This document shows, in pieces, positions 16,564 through 24,113 of a stretch of 35,121 nucleotides of DNA. This stretch comes from Motiliproteus sp963974645 (GTDB lineage Bacteria; Pseudomonadota; Gammaproteobacteria; Pseudomonadales; Balneatricaceae). Position 1 is the first letter of the stretch; the number at the start of each line of letters is the position of its first letter. The translations under genes were made by a program, and so were the position numbers. The notes beneath the pieces are model-generated. The model searched no databases, was not told the DNA's origin, and saw only the letters and a list, made by a program, of their open reading frames with translations. The stretch covers positions 1 to 35,121 of the forward strand of contig CAXBEA010000034.1 of assembly GCA_963974645.1 (NCBI GenBank), in the 5' to 3' direction.

Positions 16564-16713
16564 GTTCGTAATTTCCCCGGTCGTGTTTATCCCAGCGCCG
16601 ACCTTGGCAAAAGAGAACCTTTATTTGTGAACTGCATAAAGCGTAGACCAATCAGGGATGTGTAAAAACATATCCGTGCGGCAGCTTCTCCGAGCAGCAC
16701 AACATTTTACACA
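16564..16713. other. Upstream region of the chemoreceptor gene
   Basis: Presumed promoter region for the minus-strand chemoreceptor. No clear sigma-28-type site was identified by eye, and no gene is seen. Confidence 0.35.
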
Positions 16714-16800
16714 ATGTGGGGGGGCTCCACCAATATCACCGAGCAGAAACGCGCCGAAGCTAAGCTGGCGCATTTGGCGTTTCATGATCAGTTGACCAGA
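16714..16800 (+). pseudogene. PAS/PAC-GGDEF linker fragment
   Basis: The frame reads GGSTNITEQKRAEAKLAHLAFHDQLTR. This is the typical junction of a PAS/PAC domain and a diguanylate cyclase (DITExKRAExxLxHLAxHDxLTGL). The frame diverges straight after DQLTR, and neither the PAS core nor the GGDEF catalytic core is present, so it is a 29-codon relic. Confidence 0.8.
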
Positions 16801-16802
16801 AC

Positions 16803-16940
16803 AGTTCAATGTTCGTCGACAATTAGAGTGACCGGCAGTGTCCAGTACCTTACGTCGGGTGTTCAGCTTTTTGACTGTCTCCAGTTAAGAGATCTTATCC
16901 AGCTCGAGCAGATCCGCCAGGGGTTCTGCTCTTTAGGGAC
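16803..16940 (-). pseudogene. Unrecognised coding-like fragment with stop
   Basis: On the minus strand one frame reads RAEPLADLLELDKIS, a TAA, then LETVKKLNTRRKVLDTAGHS. The composition is protein-like across the stop, which suggests a decayed gene, perhaps part of a mobile element. I cannot name the family. It fills the DNA between the GGDEF relic and the acyl-CoA synthetase gene. Confidence 0.3.
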
Positions 16941-16946
16941 GAGGTC

Positions 16947-19022
16947 TTAACGCCCGGCTCGCAACCGCGCCTGGGTATAGCGCGCCAGAGCCTGCATTCC
17001 GCGCTCGCAGGAGCGGAACACACAAACCCCCTGATCCATCAGCTTTTCCGCCATGGGATCGTACAGGGTTCCGCCATCGACGATCGCGATGATCGGTTTG
17101 TGCTGCGCTGCAACCAGCTGCGGCAACAGCTGCACCACGCTCTGCTCAGCGTGCAGATCGAAACCTGCCCGACTGCAACGCACCAGGGTACGCATCATCG
17201 GTGACAGCGGATCCAGCCCCACCACTACCGCATCGACATTGTCGGCCTCGGCAAAGGCGCGGGTGCACTCGACATGCGCTTCATCATCGGCCCCCGGGTT
17301 GATATCGATCGGGTTACGCACCTCCATCAAGGCATCGAGGCGCTTGGCGATCAAAATATCCTCGAGCCGTTTCTGGGTGCCCGGCTCGATCGATGCAAGC
17401 TGCAGCGAGAATTGGCCCGCCAGAATGCTGTCGGCCATCCCCACGGTTTCAAAACCGGCACCACTGACACCGGCAACACGGTTACCGCCGATGTGTTTAT
17501 GGTGCAGACAGCTGGCGATATAGAACAGGTCATCAAACTCGGTCAGATCCTGGGCAACCAGCGCTCCGGCCTGGGTCAGGACAGTCTCACAGAGGGTGTA
17601 ATCGCCCGCCTGGGATGCGGTATGGCCGAGCGCAGCCGCCTGCCCCGCCGACGTGCGCCCGGCTTTGTAAACAATCACCTGCTTACCCTTAGCCACCGCA
17701 CGCCGCACCGCGTCGGCAAAGGCCAGGCCATCGAGATCGTTGAAGCCTTCGATATAGACACCGATCGTATCGATCTCTTCATGGTCGACATAATAACTGA
17801 GCATATCGCCATGACTGAGATCGGATTGGTTACCCAGGGCGGTCATATAGGCCGGATCGAGCCAGGGGTTTTTGCTCAGCCGGGTCACCATAAAGGCGCC
17901 ACTCTGGCTGATCAGCGCGGAGTGGCGCTGGGCTTTCTTCTGCGGCTTGGGCAGCCGTTCGCGGGGGATAAACCAGGAGTCGTACTGTCCGGGATGAGAC
18001 ACCACGCCGAGGCAGTTGCCCCCCAGAAACACCGGACCGCCGCTCTGTTGCCGGTGGGCGGCATTGATCCGCTGCCGCATTGCCGCTGCCAACTCCCGGC
18101 TGGCGGCCGTTTCGCCCAGACCACCGGGCACCAACATCACCGCTTCAGCCGCATCCAGGGCGATAATTTCATCCACCAGATCGAAGACCGCATCCGCGGT
18201 GATCGCGACGATAAACAGATCCAGTTTATGCTCAAGCGCCCCTAGGCTCTCAACGCAGGCAACGCCATCGATCTGAGTCTCACCCGGACGCACGATGCAC
18301 ATCTTGGCAGGGTCATAGCCACTGCCGAGTAGGTTTTTAAGGATAATCCGCCCGAAGTTCATCTTGCTGGCCGACACCCCGATAATACCGATCGACTCGG
18401 GATGCAATAGTTTACCAATCTTGGCAATAGGACGCGCACAGGGCACCGCTATTGGCAACCTGAAACGACACCGACCTTGCAGCGAAAATAGCCTGTTATC
18501 CATACCGATAACGGAATTGACTTCTAACTGCTCGATCACATAGAGCGCCTGCGGATTGCTCGGCGAGAATAGATTAGCAAGGTCAATAAATGCGCCAAAA
18601 CAGCTCAGCAGCTGAGCATCCGTAATAGTGCCATTGAGCTGCTTATAGCTAAAGCTGCGAGCAAAGCGGGCAAAAAATTCGTGCGCATTGGTCAAGACGG
18701 TAGCGGCACTGACAACCGCCTCATCCCTAGCAAAATGGCTGCGCAACCCCTCCAGCTCAGAACCACCCAGACCGACACTGAGAACCATGCCAAACTCGCG
18801 GGTCTGGCGAATGTCGATCGCCAGACTGCGTCCTGGGGTTGTTAGCGAACAGGGTTCTACTTGAGTCAAGGACGTTAAGCCGCAACGACCGAGCAGTAGT
18901 CCCAGTTCATCGCTCGCCAGGGTTTCGCGTTGCGCAGCGGCGGCCTTGGCAAAGAGCGCACTAACCTCCTCAGGATCGATCAACGCACCACTGGCTATTG
19001 CCGCTGAAGCTGTATGTTTCAT
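16947..19022 (-). CDS. ADP-forming acyl-CoA synthetase-like protein
   Basis: This 691-residue protein resembles NDP-forming acetate/acyl-CoA ligases with permuted domains. Residues 1-190 look like an ATP-grasp part (FGMVLSVGLGGSELEG, IEQLEVNSVI), shortened in the middle where the nucleotide-binding lid is expected. Residues 208-300 form the CoA-binding Rossmann domain (SIGIIGVSASKMNFG). The succinyl-CoA-ligase-like domains follow, with H467 in ALGHTASQAGD as the probable phosphohistidine. Start 19022 is chosen; an in-frame ATG at 19058 would add 12 residues. It is divergent from the tungsten aldehyde oxidoreductase, so it may activate the acid that enzyme produces, as in archaeal AOR/ACD pathways. 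The shortened ATP-grasp leaves its activity uncertain. Confidence 0.75.
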   Translation of the reverse strand: MKHTASAAIASGALIDPEEVSALFAKAAAAQRETLASDELGLLLGRCGLTSLTQVEPCSLTTPGRSLAIDIRQTREFGMVLSVGLGGSELEGLRSHFARDEAVVSAATVLTNAHEFFARFARSFSYKQLNGTITDAQLLSCFGAFIDLANLFSPSNPQALYVIEQLEVNSVIGMDNRLFSLQGRCRFRLPIAVPCARPIAKIGKLLHPESIGIIGVSASKMNFGRIILKNLLGSGYDPAKMCIVRPGETQIDGVACVESLGALEHKLDLFIVAITADAVFDLVDEIIALDAAEAVMLVPGGLGETAASRELAAAMRQRINAAHRQQSGGPVFLGGNCLGVVSHPGQYDSWFIPRERLPKPQKKAQRHSALISQSGAFMVTRLSKNPWLDPAYMTALGNQSDLSHGDMLSYYVDHEEIDTIGVYIEGFNDLDGLAFADAVRRAVAKGKQVIVYKAGRTSAGQAAALGHTASQAGDYTLCETVLTQAGALVAQDLTEFDDLFYIASCLHHKHIGGNRVAGVSGAGFETVGMADSILAGQFSLQLASIEPGTQKRLEDILIAKRLDALMEVRNPIDINPGADDEAHVECTRAFAEADNVDAVVVGLDPLSPMMRTLVRCSRAGFDLHAEQSVVQLLPQLVAAQHKPIIAIVDGGTLYDPMAEKLMDQGVCVFRSCERGMQALARYTQARLRAGR

Positions 19023-19418
19023 AGTCTTGTTCCGTTTTAAGGCCAGTATTAATGGCATCGACGAGAGAAATCATTACGCCTTAGTCCCGCAAACAAAAGG
19101 CAGTATTTTTCATAAAAACACCAAAACATAGGGCGTATAGACCCTGCTACGCGTTAACAACCGCTAATTCATGAGTTATAGTGCATTAATTAGGATTGGG
19201 AATACAAACCGATCCGCCCTCCTTGTTCCGACTGACGGAACTGTCTTGACGCGCGTTGTGACGCGGATAAACCGCCTGAGCACCGCGGCAGGCAGCTGAA
19301 TTGTCCACCTTCAGCAGATTTAGATTGAAAGACTATAGTTTGATATCAATCTATTTCTTGATATAGTCGAAATGCGATCAACATCAGCGACCCTTAGCAA
19401 ACACAGGTTGAGACTCTC
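19023..19418. promoter_or_regulatory. Divergent synthetase / AOR control region with nested inverted repeats
   Basis: This interval holds both promoters. Near the AOR start two inverted repeats interlock: TAGATTGA (19321-19328) with TCAATCTA (19346-19353), and GACTATA (19331-19337) with TATAGTC (19362-19368). A TGATATCA palindrome (19341-19348) sits inside. They could bind a tungsten- or substrate-sensing regulator, or form alternative RNA hairpins in the AOR leader. No gene was recognised. Confidence 0.6.
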
Positions 19419-21743
19419 ATGGACATCAGACAGCGCATTGCACGACTACTGCAACGGATGCATTCCAGCCCCCAGTACCCGACTCAGGGCAAGGTCCTGT
19501 TTGTGGATTTGGAGAACCGCAGTTCGCAAAGCGCTTACCTGTCCCAAGAGGTTGTCGCCACCTTCCTCGCCGGGCGCGGCGGCAATATGTTCCTGCTCTA
19601 CAACCTGCTCCAGGAAGACAAAGACGCGCTGGACCCTGAAGTTCCGCTAATTTTCGGTGCTGGCGTCCTAACCGGCACCATGCCCTCGGCCACCCGCGGT
19701 AATGTTACCAGCCGCTCACCGGAAAGCCGCGCCATCCTCGATGCCAACGGCGGTGATTATTTCCCCTCGTTTCTAAAGCGTCACGGCTACGACCATCTGG
19801 TGCTGTTCGGCCGGAATGCCCGGTGGACGATGCTGCGCATCGACCGTGATAACATCGAATACCTGGACGCCAGCCCCTATAGAGGCATGAACAACCTGGA
19901 GTTCAGCCACGCCATCGCCGCTCGGTACGACTACAAAGAGCGCAAAAATATGGCCATGGCCCGGATCACCAGCGCCGGTGAGAACGGGGTCCTGTCCAGC
20001 GGTATCATGGGCGGCGAGAAGGCGATCTGGGCACGCGGCGGCGGCGGTGCCAAGATGGGATCGCTCCATCTAAAAGCGATCATCATGCACGGTAAAGGGG
20101 ACGAAATTGAGCTCGGTCGTGACTTCAAACTCGAGGGTGTTGCACTGTCGCGCAAGAATCTCTCCGCCAGCGTGATCAAGAACGCCATGAGTAAGGTCGG
20201 CACCCCGTTCCTGTACAAACCCACCCGGGTACTGGGCGCGCTGGGCACCAAAAACAATCAGGAGACCGCCTGGGTCGACTCCCTGGACGCCGACAATTTC
20301 GACCCCTACCGCCCCGGCATGAGCAGCTGTTTCCGCTGCCCGGTCAAGTGCCGCGCCAACAATGACATGACCCCGGAAAGCAAAGGGGGTTACGGTGCTG
20401 GAGCCCTCAAGGGACTGACAGGGAATGCTAGTTACGACAAAGCCCAGAGCGACGTCGAACACCACAAAGCACGCGACTATAACGGCATCAACAATGATGG
20501 TGTATTCGACAAGTACGATAAAGGCGAAGGTCCCGAATACGTCAATATCGGCAAATTCGGCCCCAACATCGGCATCAAAACCCCGGAGCAGGTACTGCGT
20601 CTGAACAACATCTGCAACGATCTGGGTCTGGACGCCTCCGGTACCGGCACCGCCTTCGGTTGGGCGATGGAGCTGTACCAGCGCGGCATCATCACCCAGG
20701 CCGACACGGGCGGATTGGATCTGAGCTGGGGCAACTACCCTGCCATCGAAAAGCTGTTGCAACTAACGGCCCTGCGCCAGGGCTTTGGCGATACCATCGC
20801 CGATTCCACCCGCGCGGTCGAGCGGGGTAAATACCCCGCTGAGGCGCTGGACTACCTGATGGCGGTCAAAGGTCTGGGGCAGTCGGATCCGCACGATTCA
20901 CGCATTCTCAAAGCCTTTGCGTTGGGACTGGCAGTGGCCACCCGGGGCATGGACCACCTGCGTAACCGGGCGACACTGGAGATCAATGCGCGGATTAACG
21001 ATAACGCCGAGTTTAAGCAATCGCTCTACGGCGGCACCGTCGCGCCCGAACCCAACAGCTACGAAGGCAAGGAGATCGCAGTACGTCGCTGTGAAAACAC
21101 CTTTGCCGTGGGCGATGCGGTGGGCTACTGCCGTTTCAATACCAAGCTTTTCAACACCCCCTCCACCACCGGCCTGGACGACTTTGCGGTGCAGCTCAAC
21201 TGCCTCACCGGCATGACCTTCGACGAAGCCTCGCTCAACGAAGTGGGCCGCAACATCACCGGGCTGGAGCGGATGCTCAATTTCCGTATGGGCCTGCGCG
21301 CCGAGGATGACACTCTGCCCAAACGCTGGTTCGAAGAGCCGATCACAGTCGGTCCATTCAAAGGCGAGAAGATCGATCGAGACCAGTTCGAGGCGATGAA
21401 ATCGCGCTTCTACACCCTGACCGGCCTCAATTCTGAGGGCACTCCGGCGCTGGACTGGCATACCCAACTGTCGAACATCACCACCGGCTATGCGGTCCGG
21501 GTCAACCTGGCTGAAGCGATGCCTGGCGCACCGGAACAGGCACTGATCATCGATGAACCCCTGAGCAACGTCAGCGAGCTGCGTCAGGCATTGCGGCGGA
21601 AAATCCCCGAAGCGCATAACCTGCTAGACAATGAAAACCTCAACATCGCCATCGATGGCAATCTGGTGTTGTCGGGCGAGCGCACCACCGCAGTGCCCAA
21701 TGGCTGCGAAGTCACCCTGGTACCGATCATTGCGGGTGGTTAA
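19419..21743 (+). CDS. aor: Tungsten aldehyde oxidoreductase with C-terminal MoaD-like domain
   Basis: This 774-residue protein is an aldehyde:ferredoxin oxidoreductase-family enzyme that oxidises aldehydes to acids (or the reverse) with a tungsten-bis-pterin and a 4Fe-4S cluster. Cluster ligands are C304, C307, C311 (CFRCPVKC) and C571 (DAVGYC). Pterin-contact motifs are D401-LGLD and D566-AVGYC. Canonical archaeal AOR is about 605 residues. Here the chain continues, and from about residue 690 it has a MoaD/ThiS-like ubiquitin fold (DGNLVLSGERTTAVPNGCEV) ending exactly in Gly-Gly, as free MoaD does. Separate small AOR subunits are absent. The tungstate transporter genes follow by 23 bp. The aldehyde substrate is not evident. 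Confidence 0.9.
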   Translation: MDIRQRIARLLQRMHSSPQYPTQGKVLFVDLENRSSQSAYLSQEVVATFLAGRGGNMFLLYNLLQEDKDALDPEVPLIFGAGVLTGTMPSATRGNVTSRSPESRAILDANGGDYFPSFLKRHGYDHLVLFGRNARWTMLRIDRDNIEYLDASPYRGMNNLEFSHAIAARYDYKERKNMAMARITSAGENGVLSSGIMGGEKAIWARGGGGAKMGSLHLKAIIMHGKGDEIELGRDFKLEGVALSRKNLSASVIKNAMSKVGTPFLYKPTRVLGALGTKNNQETAWVDSLDADNFDPYRPGMSSCFRCPVKCRANNDMTPESKGGYGAGALKGLTGNASYDKAQSDVEHHKARDYNGINNDGVFDKYDKGEGPEYVNIGKFGPNIGIKTPEQVLRLNNICNDLGLDASGTGTAFGWAMELYQRGIITQADTGGLDLSWGNYPAIEKLLQLTALRQGFGDTIADSTRAVERGKYPAEALDYLMAVKGLGQSDPHDSRILKAFALGLAVATRGMDHLRNRATLEINARINDNAEFKQSLYGGTVAPEPNSYEGKEIAVRRCENTFAVGDAVGYCRFNTKLFNTPSTTGLDDFAVQLNCLTGMTFDEASLNEVGRNITGLERMLNFRMGLRAEDDTLPKRWFEEPITVGPFKGEKIDRDQFEAMKSRFYTLTGLNSEGTPALDWHTQLSNITTGYAVRVNLAEAMPGAPEQALIIDEPLSNVSELRQALRRKIPEAHNLLDNENLNIAIDGNLVLSGERTTAVPNGCEVTLVPIIAGG

Positions 21744-21766
21744 GCCTACCCAGGAGGCTGCCGAGT

Positions 21767-22465
21767 ATGAATAGCCTGAGTCAAACCACCCTGGACGCGC
21801 TGCTGCTGTTGGTAACGGGCAATGCTGAGCTCTGGTCGATCATTCGGGTCTCCTTCAGCACCACCCTCAAGGCGATGCTGTTGGCGATGCCGCTGGCCTT
21901 TATGCTCAGTTTTATCCTGAGTGTCGCCCGGTTTAGGGGCCGCTGGCTGGTCATCTCAGTGTTCAACACCCTGCTCGGAGTGCCCACCGTGGTGATCGGC
22001 CTGAGCCTCTACCTACTGCTATCACGCAGTGGCCCGCTGGGGGATCTGCGCCTGCTGTTTACTGAACCGGCGATGATTATCGGACAGATGCTGATCGCCT
22101 TTCCGCTGCTGGTTGCCATGGGCCTGGCCGCCTTTAGCGGGGCCGATCGGCGCGCCTGGGAAACGACCCGTACCCTGGGTGCCAGCCCGTTCCGAGCGAT
22201 GCTAACACTGATGCGCGAAGTTCGCTTCGGCCTGGCAGCCGCAGGCGCTGCAGCTTACGGGCGGATCATTTCGGAGGTCGGCTGCTCGATGATGGTGGGC
22301 GGCAATATCCTCAACCACACCCGCACCATCCCCACCGCCATCGCTCTGGAAACCAGCAAGGGGGAGTTCGCCCAAGGGATCGCCCTGGGCATCGTCCTGC
22401 TGTTGCTGGCGCTGGGACTCAACTTCAGCGTCAGCCTGCTACAACAAAGGGGCAGTAGCTCATGA
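21767..22465 (+). CDS. tupB: Tungstate ABC transporter permease TupB
   Basis: A 232-residue inner-membrane permease with about five to six hydrophobic helices. The cytoplasmic coupling loop EAA-type segment lies around AWETTRTLGASPFRAML. GRIISEVGCSMMVGGNI is the stretch shared by tungstate TupB and related oxyanion permeases. It starts 23 bp after the AOR gene behind a CAGGAGG ribosome site, so it is co-transcribed. The linkage to a tungsten enzyme supports tungstate as substrate. No TupA binding protein is present in the window, so one must be encoded elsewhere or the importer works with another one. Its last 14 codons lie in a duplicated segment. Confidence 0.88.
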   Translation: MNSLSQTTLDALLLLVTGNAELWSIIRVSFSTTLKAMLLAMPLAFMLSFILSVARFRGRWLVISVFNTLLGVPTVVIGLSLYLLLSRSGPLGDLRLLFTEPAMIIGQMLIAFPLLVAMGLAAFSGADRRAWETTRTLGASPFRAMLTLMREVRFGLAAAGAAAYGRIISEVGCSMMVGGNILNHTRTIPTAIALETSKGEFAQGIALGIVLLLLALGLNFSVSLLQQRGSSS

Positions 22466-22596
22466 GCATCACCAACACGCCGTTGCTGGGGCTTCGCTAC
22501 CTGAAAATCAGCGTCAGCTTGCTACAACAGCAAAGGGGCAGTAGCTCATGAGCATCACGACCAACACGCCGTTGCTGGGGCTTCGCTACCTGAAAA
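22425..22596 (+). repeat. 83/89-bp tandem duplication of the tupB-tupC junction
   Basis: Copy 1 (22425-22507) and copy 2 (22508-22596) both span the end of tupB and the first 15 codons of tupC. Copy 2 has two extra in-frame triplets. It preserves the ribosome site and the overlapping ATGA start/stop twice. Confidence 0.95.
22462..22551 (+). CDS. 29-codon relay ORF between tupB and tupC
   Basis: The duplication places an ORF that starts as tupC does (MSITNTPLLGLRYLK) and ends as tupB does (SVSLLQQQRGSSS). Its ATG overlaps the tupB TGA, and its own TGA overlaps the tupC ATG. Ribosomes finishing tupB could therefore terminate and restart twice before reaching tupC. The peptide itself probably has no function, but its translation may tune TupC levels. 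Confidence 0.55.
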   Translation: MSITNTPLLGLRYLKISVSLLQQQRGSSS

Positions 22597-23318
22597 AGAG
22601 TTACGCTTCGACGCTGGTTCTCGATATCGACGCGCTGGACCTCTACGCCGGTCAAGCCGTGTTGCTGCGCGGGCGCAATGGCGCCGGCAAGAGCACTTTG
22701 CTGAAGACGCTGGCGGGATTAGAGCCCTATACCCAGGGTTCATTGCTGTATAAAGGGGAACCGATCAAGACACCCTGGTTTTCGCTGCAGCGCCCCACCA
22801 GGCAGCTCAATAACAAGGTGATCTACCTGCATCAACACCCATTTCTATTCGATACCAGCGTCAGAGACAACCTTGCCTACGGCTTAAAATGTCGTCGCTA
22901 CAGCAAAGCCCGACAGACTCTGGTCGTAGAGCAAGCACTGCACTGGTCAGGGCTCGAGCACCTGGCCGAGCGCAATGCCAAGACACTCTCCGGTGGCGAG
23001 ATGCAGCGCATCGCCCTCGCCCGCGCCTGGGTGCTGGAACCCGAATTACTATTGCTGGATGAGCCGATCGCCAACATGGATACCGAATCTCGTGAGCAGA
23101 CCTCCTTTTTAATTCGACGCCTGATCAATCAAGGCACAGGGGTGGTGATCTGCTCGCACGAAACCAAACCCGACAATCGCCTGATCGATCGGGTGCTGCA
23201 CCTTGAGGCGGGGAAACTTCGTGATCGCGGCAAACCGCGTACAGCGACTACCGAGCAGCCCGAATTGCAGCACCCGGCTCCGGGTCAGCGGGTATTGAAT
23301 CAGCCTTGCCTGAAATGA
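22548..23318 (+). CDS. tupC: Tungstate ABC transporter ATPase TupC
   Basis: A 256-residue ABC ATPase with Walker A GRNGAGKST, the signature LSGGEMQR, Walker B LLLLDEP and the H-loop SHE. It energises the TupB permease. The start at 22548 overlaps the stop of the 29-codon relay ORF, and the N-terminus is MSITTNTPLLGLRYLKKSY. The C-terminal 40 residues beyond the ATPase core are Pro/Gln/His-rich and probably disordered. There is no molybdate-binding TOBE domain, consistent with TupC rather than ModC. The stop codon overlaps an FNR-like box. Confidence 0.88.
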   Translation: MSITTNTPLLGLRYLKKSYASTLVLDIDALDLYAGQAVLLRGRNGAGKSTLLKTLAGLEPYTQGSLLYKGEPIKTPWFSLQRPTRQLNNKVIYLHQHPFLFDTSVRDNLAYGLKCRRYSKARQTLVVEQALHWSGLEHLAERNAKTLSGGEMQRIALARAWVLEPELLLLDEPIANMDTESREQTSFLIRRLINQGTGVVICSHETKPDNRLIDRVLHLEAGKLRDRGKPRTATTEQPELQHPAPGQRVLNQPCLK

Positions 23319-23328
23319 TATAGATCAA
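23315..23328. promoter_or_regulatory. FNR/Dnr-type binding site
   Basis: ATGAT-ATAG-ATCAA matches the FNR/Dnr consensus TTGAT-N4-ATCAA at nine of ten fixed positions. It lies 63 bp upstream of the hemerythrin start, a plausible position for activation under low oxygen or nitric oxide. Confidence 0.65.
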
Positions 23329-23391
23329 GGCCAAAACGGCATCAACCGCCATAATCAAAACTTCCTACTCTCTGCATTAAAGGATATCAGT

Positions 23392-23829
23392 ATGAGCTCA
23401 ATCACCGAACATATGGCCAACGAACACCGCCACTGTGATGACCTGTTTGCCGCTGCGGAAAATGCAGCCGCTAGCGGGGACTGGCCCGCTGCATCCACAG
23501 CCTGGGAAGGGTTTTGCCTGGAACTGGAAAACCATCTACAACGCGAAGAGCAGTTTTTGTTTCCTGCCTTTGAAACACAAACAGGCAACACCCAAGGCCC
23601 TACGGCGGTGATGCGCCAGGAACACATCCAGATGCGGGCGCTGGTCCATCGAATGACTGCGGCCGCGTCCAGCCAGGACGAAGGGGAGTTCCTGGAGGGA
23701 GCTGATACCCTACAGATCTTAATTTCCCAACATAATATGAAAGAGGAACAGATGCTCTACCCTATGTCTGATCAGGTTCTTGGGGATGCGCCCCAGCTCA
23801 TCGAAACCATGCGGACCAAGATTGCGTGA
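23392..23829 (+). CDS. Hemerythrin HHE-domain protein
   Basis: A 145-residue four-helix hemerythrin-like protein. Metal-ligand candidates are H12 and H14 in NEHRHCDDLF, then H and E in ENHLQREEQF, EHIQMRALVH and the late HNMKEEQMLYP. This arrangement resembles HHE proteins linked with NO stress and iron-sulfur repair rather than the O2-carrier type at 1462. It is first in a three-gene operon: its stop overlaps the GTG start of the DUF2249 gene. The upstream FNR/Dnr-like box suggests induction by low oxygen or NO. Confidence 0.88.
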   Translation: MSSITEHMANEHRHCDDLFAAAENAAASGDWPAASTAWEGFCLELENHLQREEQFLFPAFETQTGNTQGPTAVMRQEHIQMRALVHRMTAAASSQDEGEFLEGADTLQILISQHNMKEEQMLYPMSDQVLGDAPQLIETMRTKIA

Positions 23830-24113
23830 TCAGCCCAGCGGCGCTGCAGTTGCTCGATGTCCGTGATCTGGAGCCGCCCGAACCGCTTACCACCATATTG
23901 AGCGCTCTCGAAGTGCTGCCCGCCCAGCAGGCCCTAAAGGTTAGACACCGGCGTGAGCCGTTTCCGCTTTATCCCCTGCTCGACAACATGGGATATGACC
24001 ACCGCTGCTCGATGATCGGTACAGATGACTATCGCATCTATATCTGGACCTCAGGGCAACAACAACTTGAAAGGCTCTGTGCCACAGCGATAGCGGCGGA
24101 ACAAAGAGTATGA
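23826..24113 (+). CDS. DUF2249 protein
   Basis: This 95-residue protein shows the DUF2249 pattern LDVRDLEPPEPLTTILSALE followed by HRREPFPLYPLLDNMGY. These small TusA-like-fold proteins often accompany hemerythrin and NnrS-like genes in denitrifying or NO-responsive bacteria, and their function is unknown. It starts with GTG in a GTGA overlap with the hemerythrin stop and ends in an ATGA overlap with the next gene, so all three are translationally coupled. Confidence 0.87.
   Translation: MISPAALQLLDVRDLEPPEPLTTILSALEVLPAQQALKVRHRREPFPLYPLLDNMGYDHRCSMIGTDDYRIYIWTSGQQQLERLCATAIAAEQRV

Noticed and set aside
17274..18245. Long plus-strand ORF of 323 codons inside the acyl-CoA synthetase gene
   Set aside because: It is a shadow frame of a GC-rich gene; the minus-strand protein has clear CoA-ligase motifs.
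19059..19320. Possible molybdenum/tungsten cofactor riboswitch in the AOR leader
   Set aside because: The GC-rich stretch around 19245-19310 can fold, but I could not match it to the conserved Moco/Tuco core by eye.
20070..20762. Minus-strand ORF of 230 codons inside the AOR gene
   Set aside because: Shadow of the AOR frame, which carries the cysteine cluster in this region.
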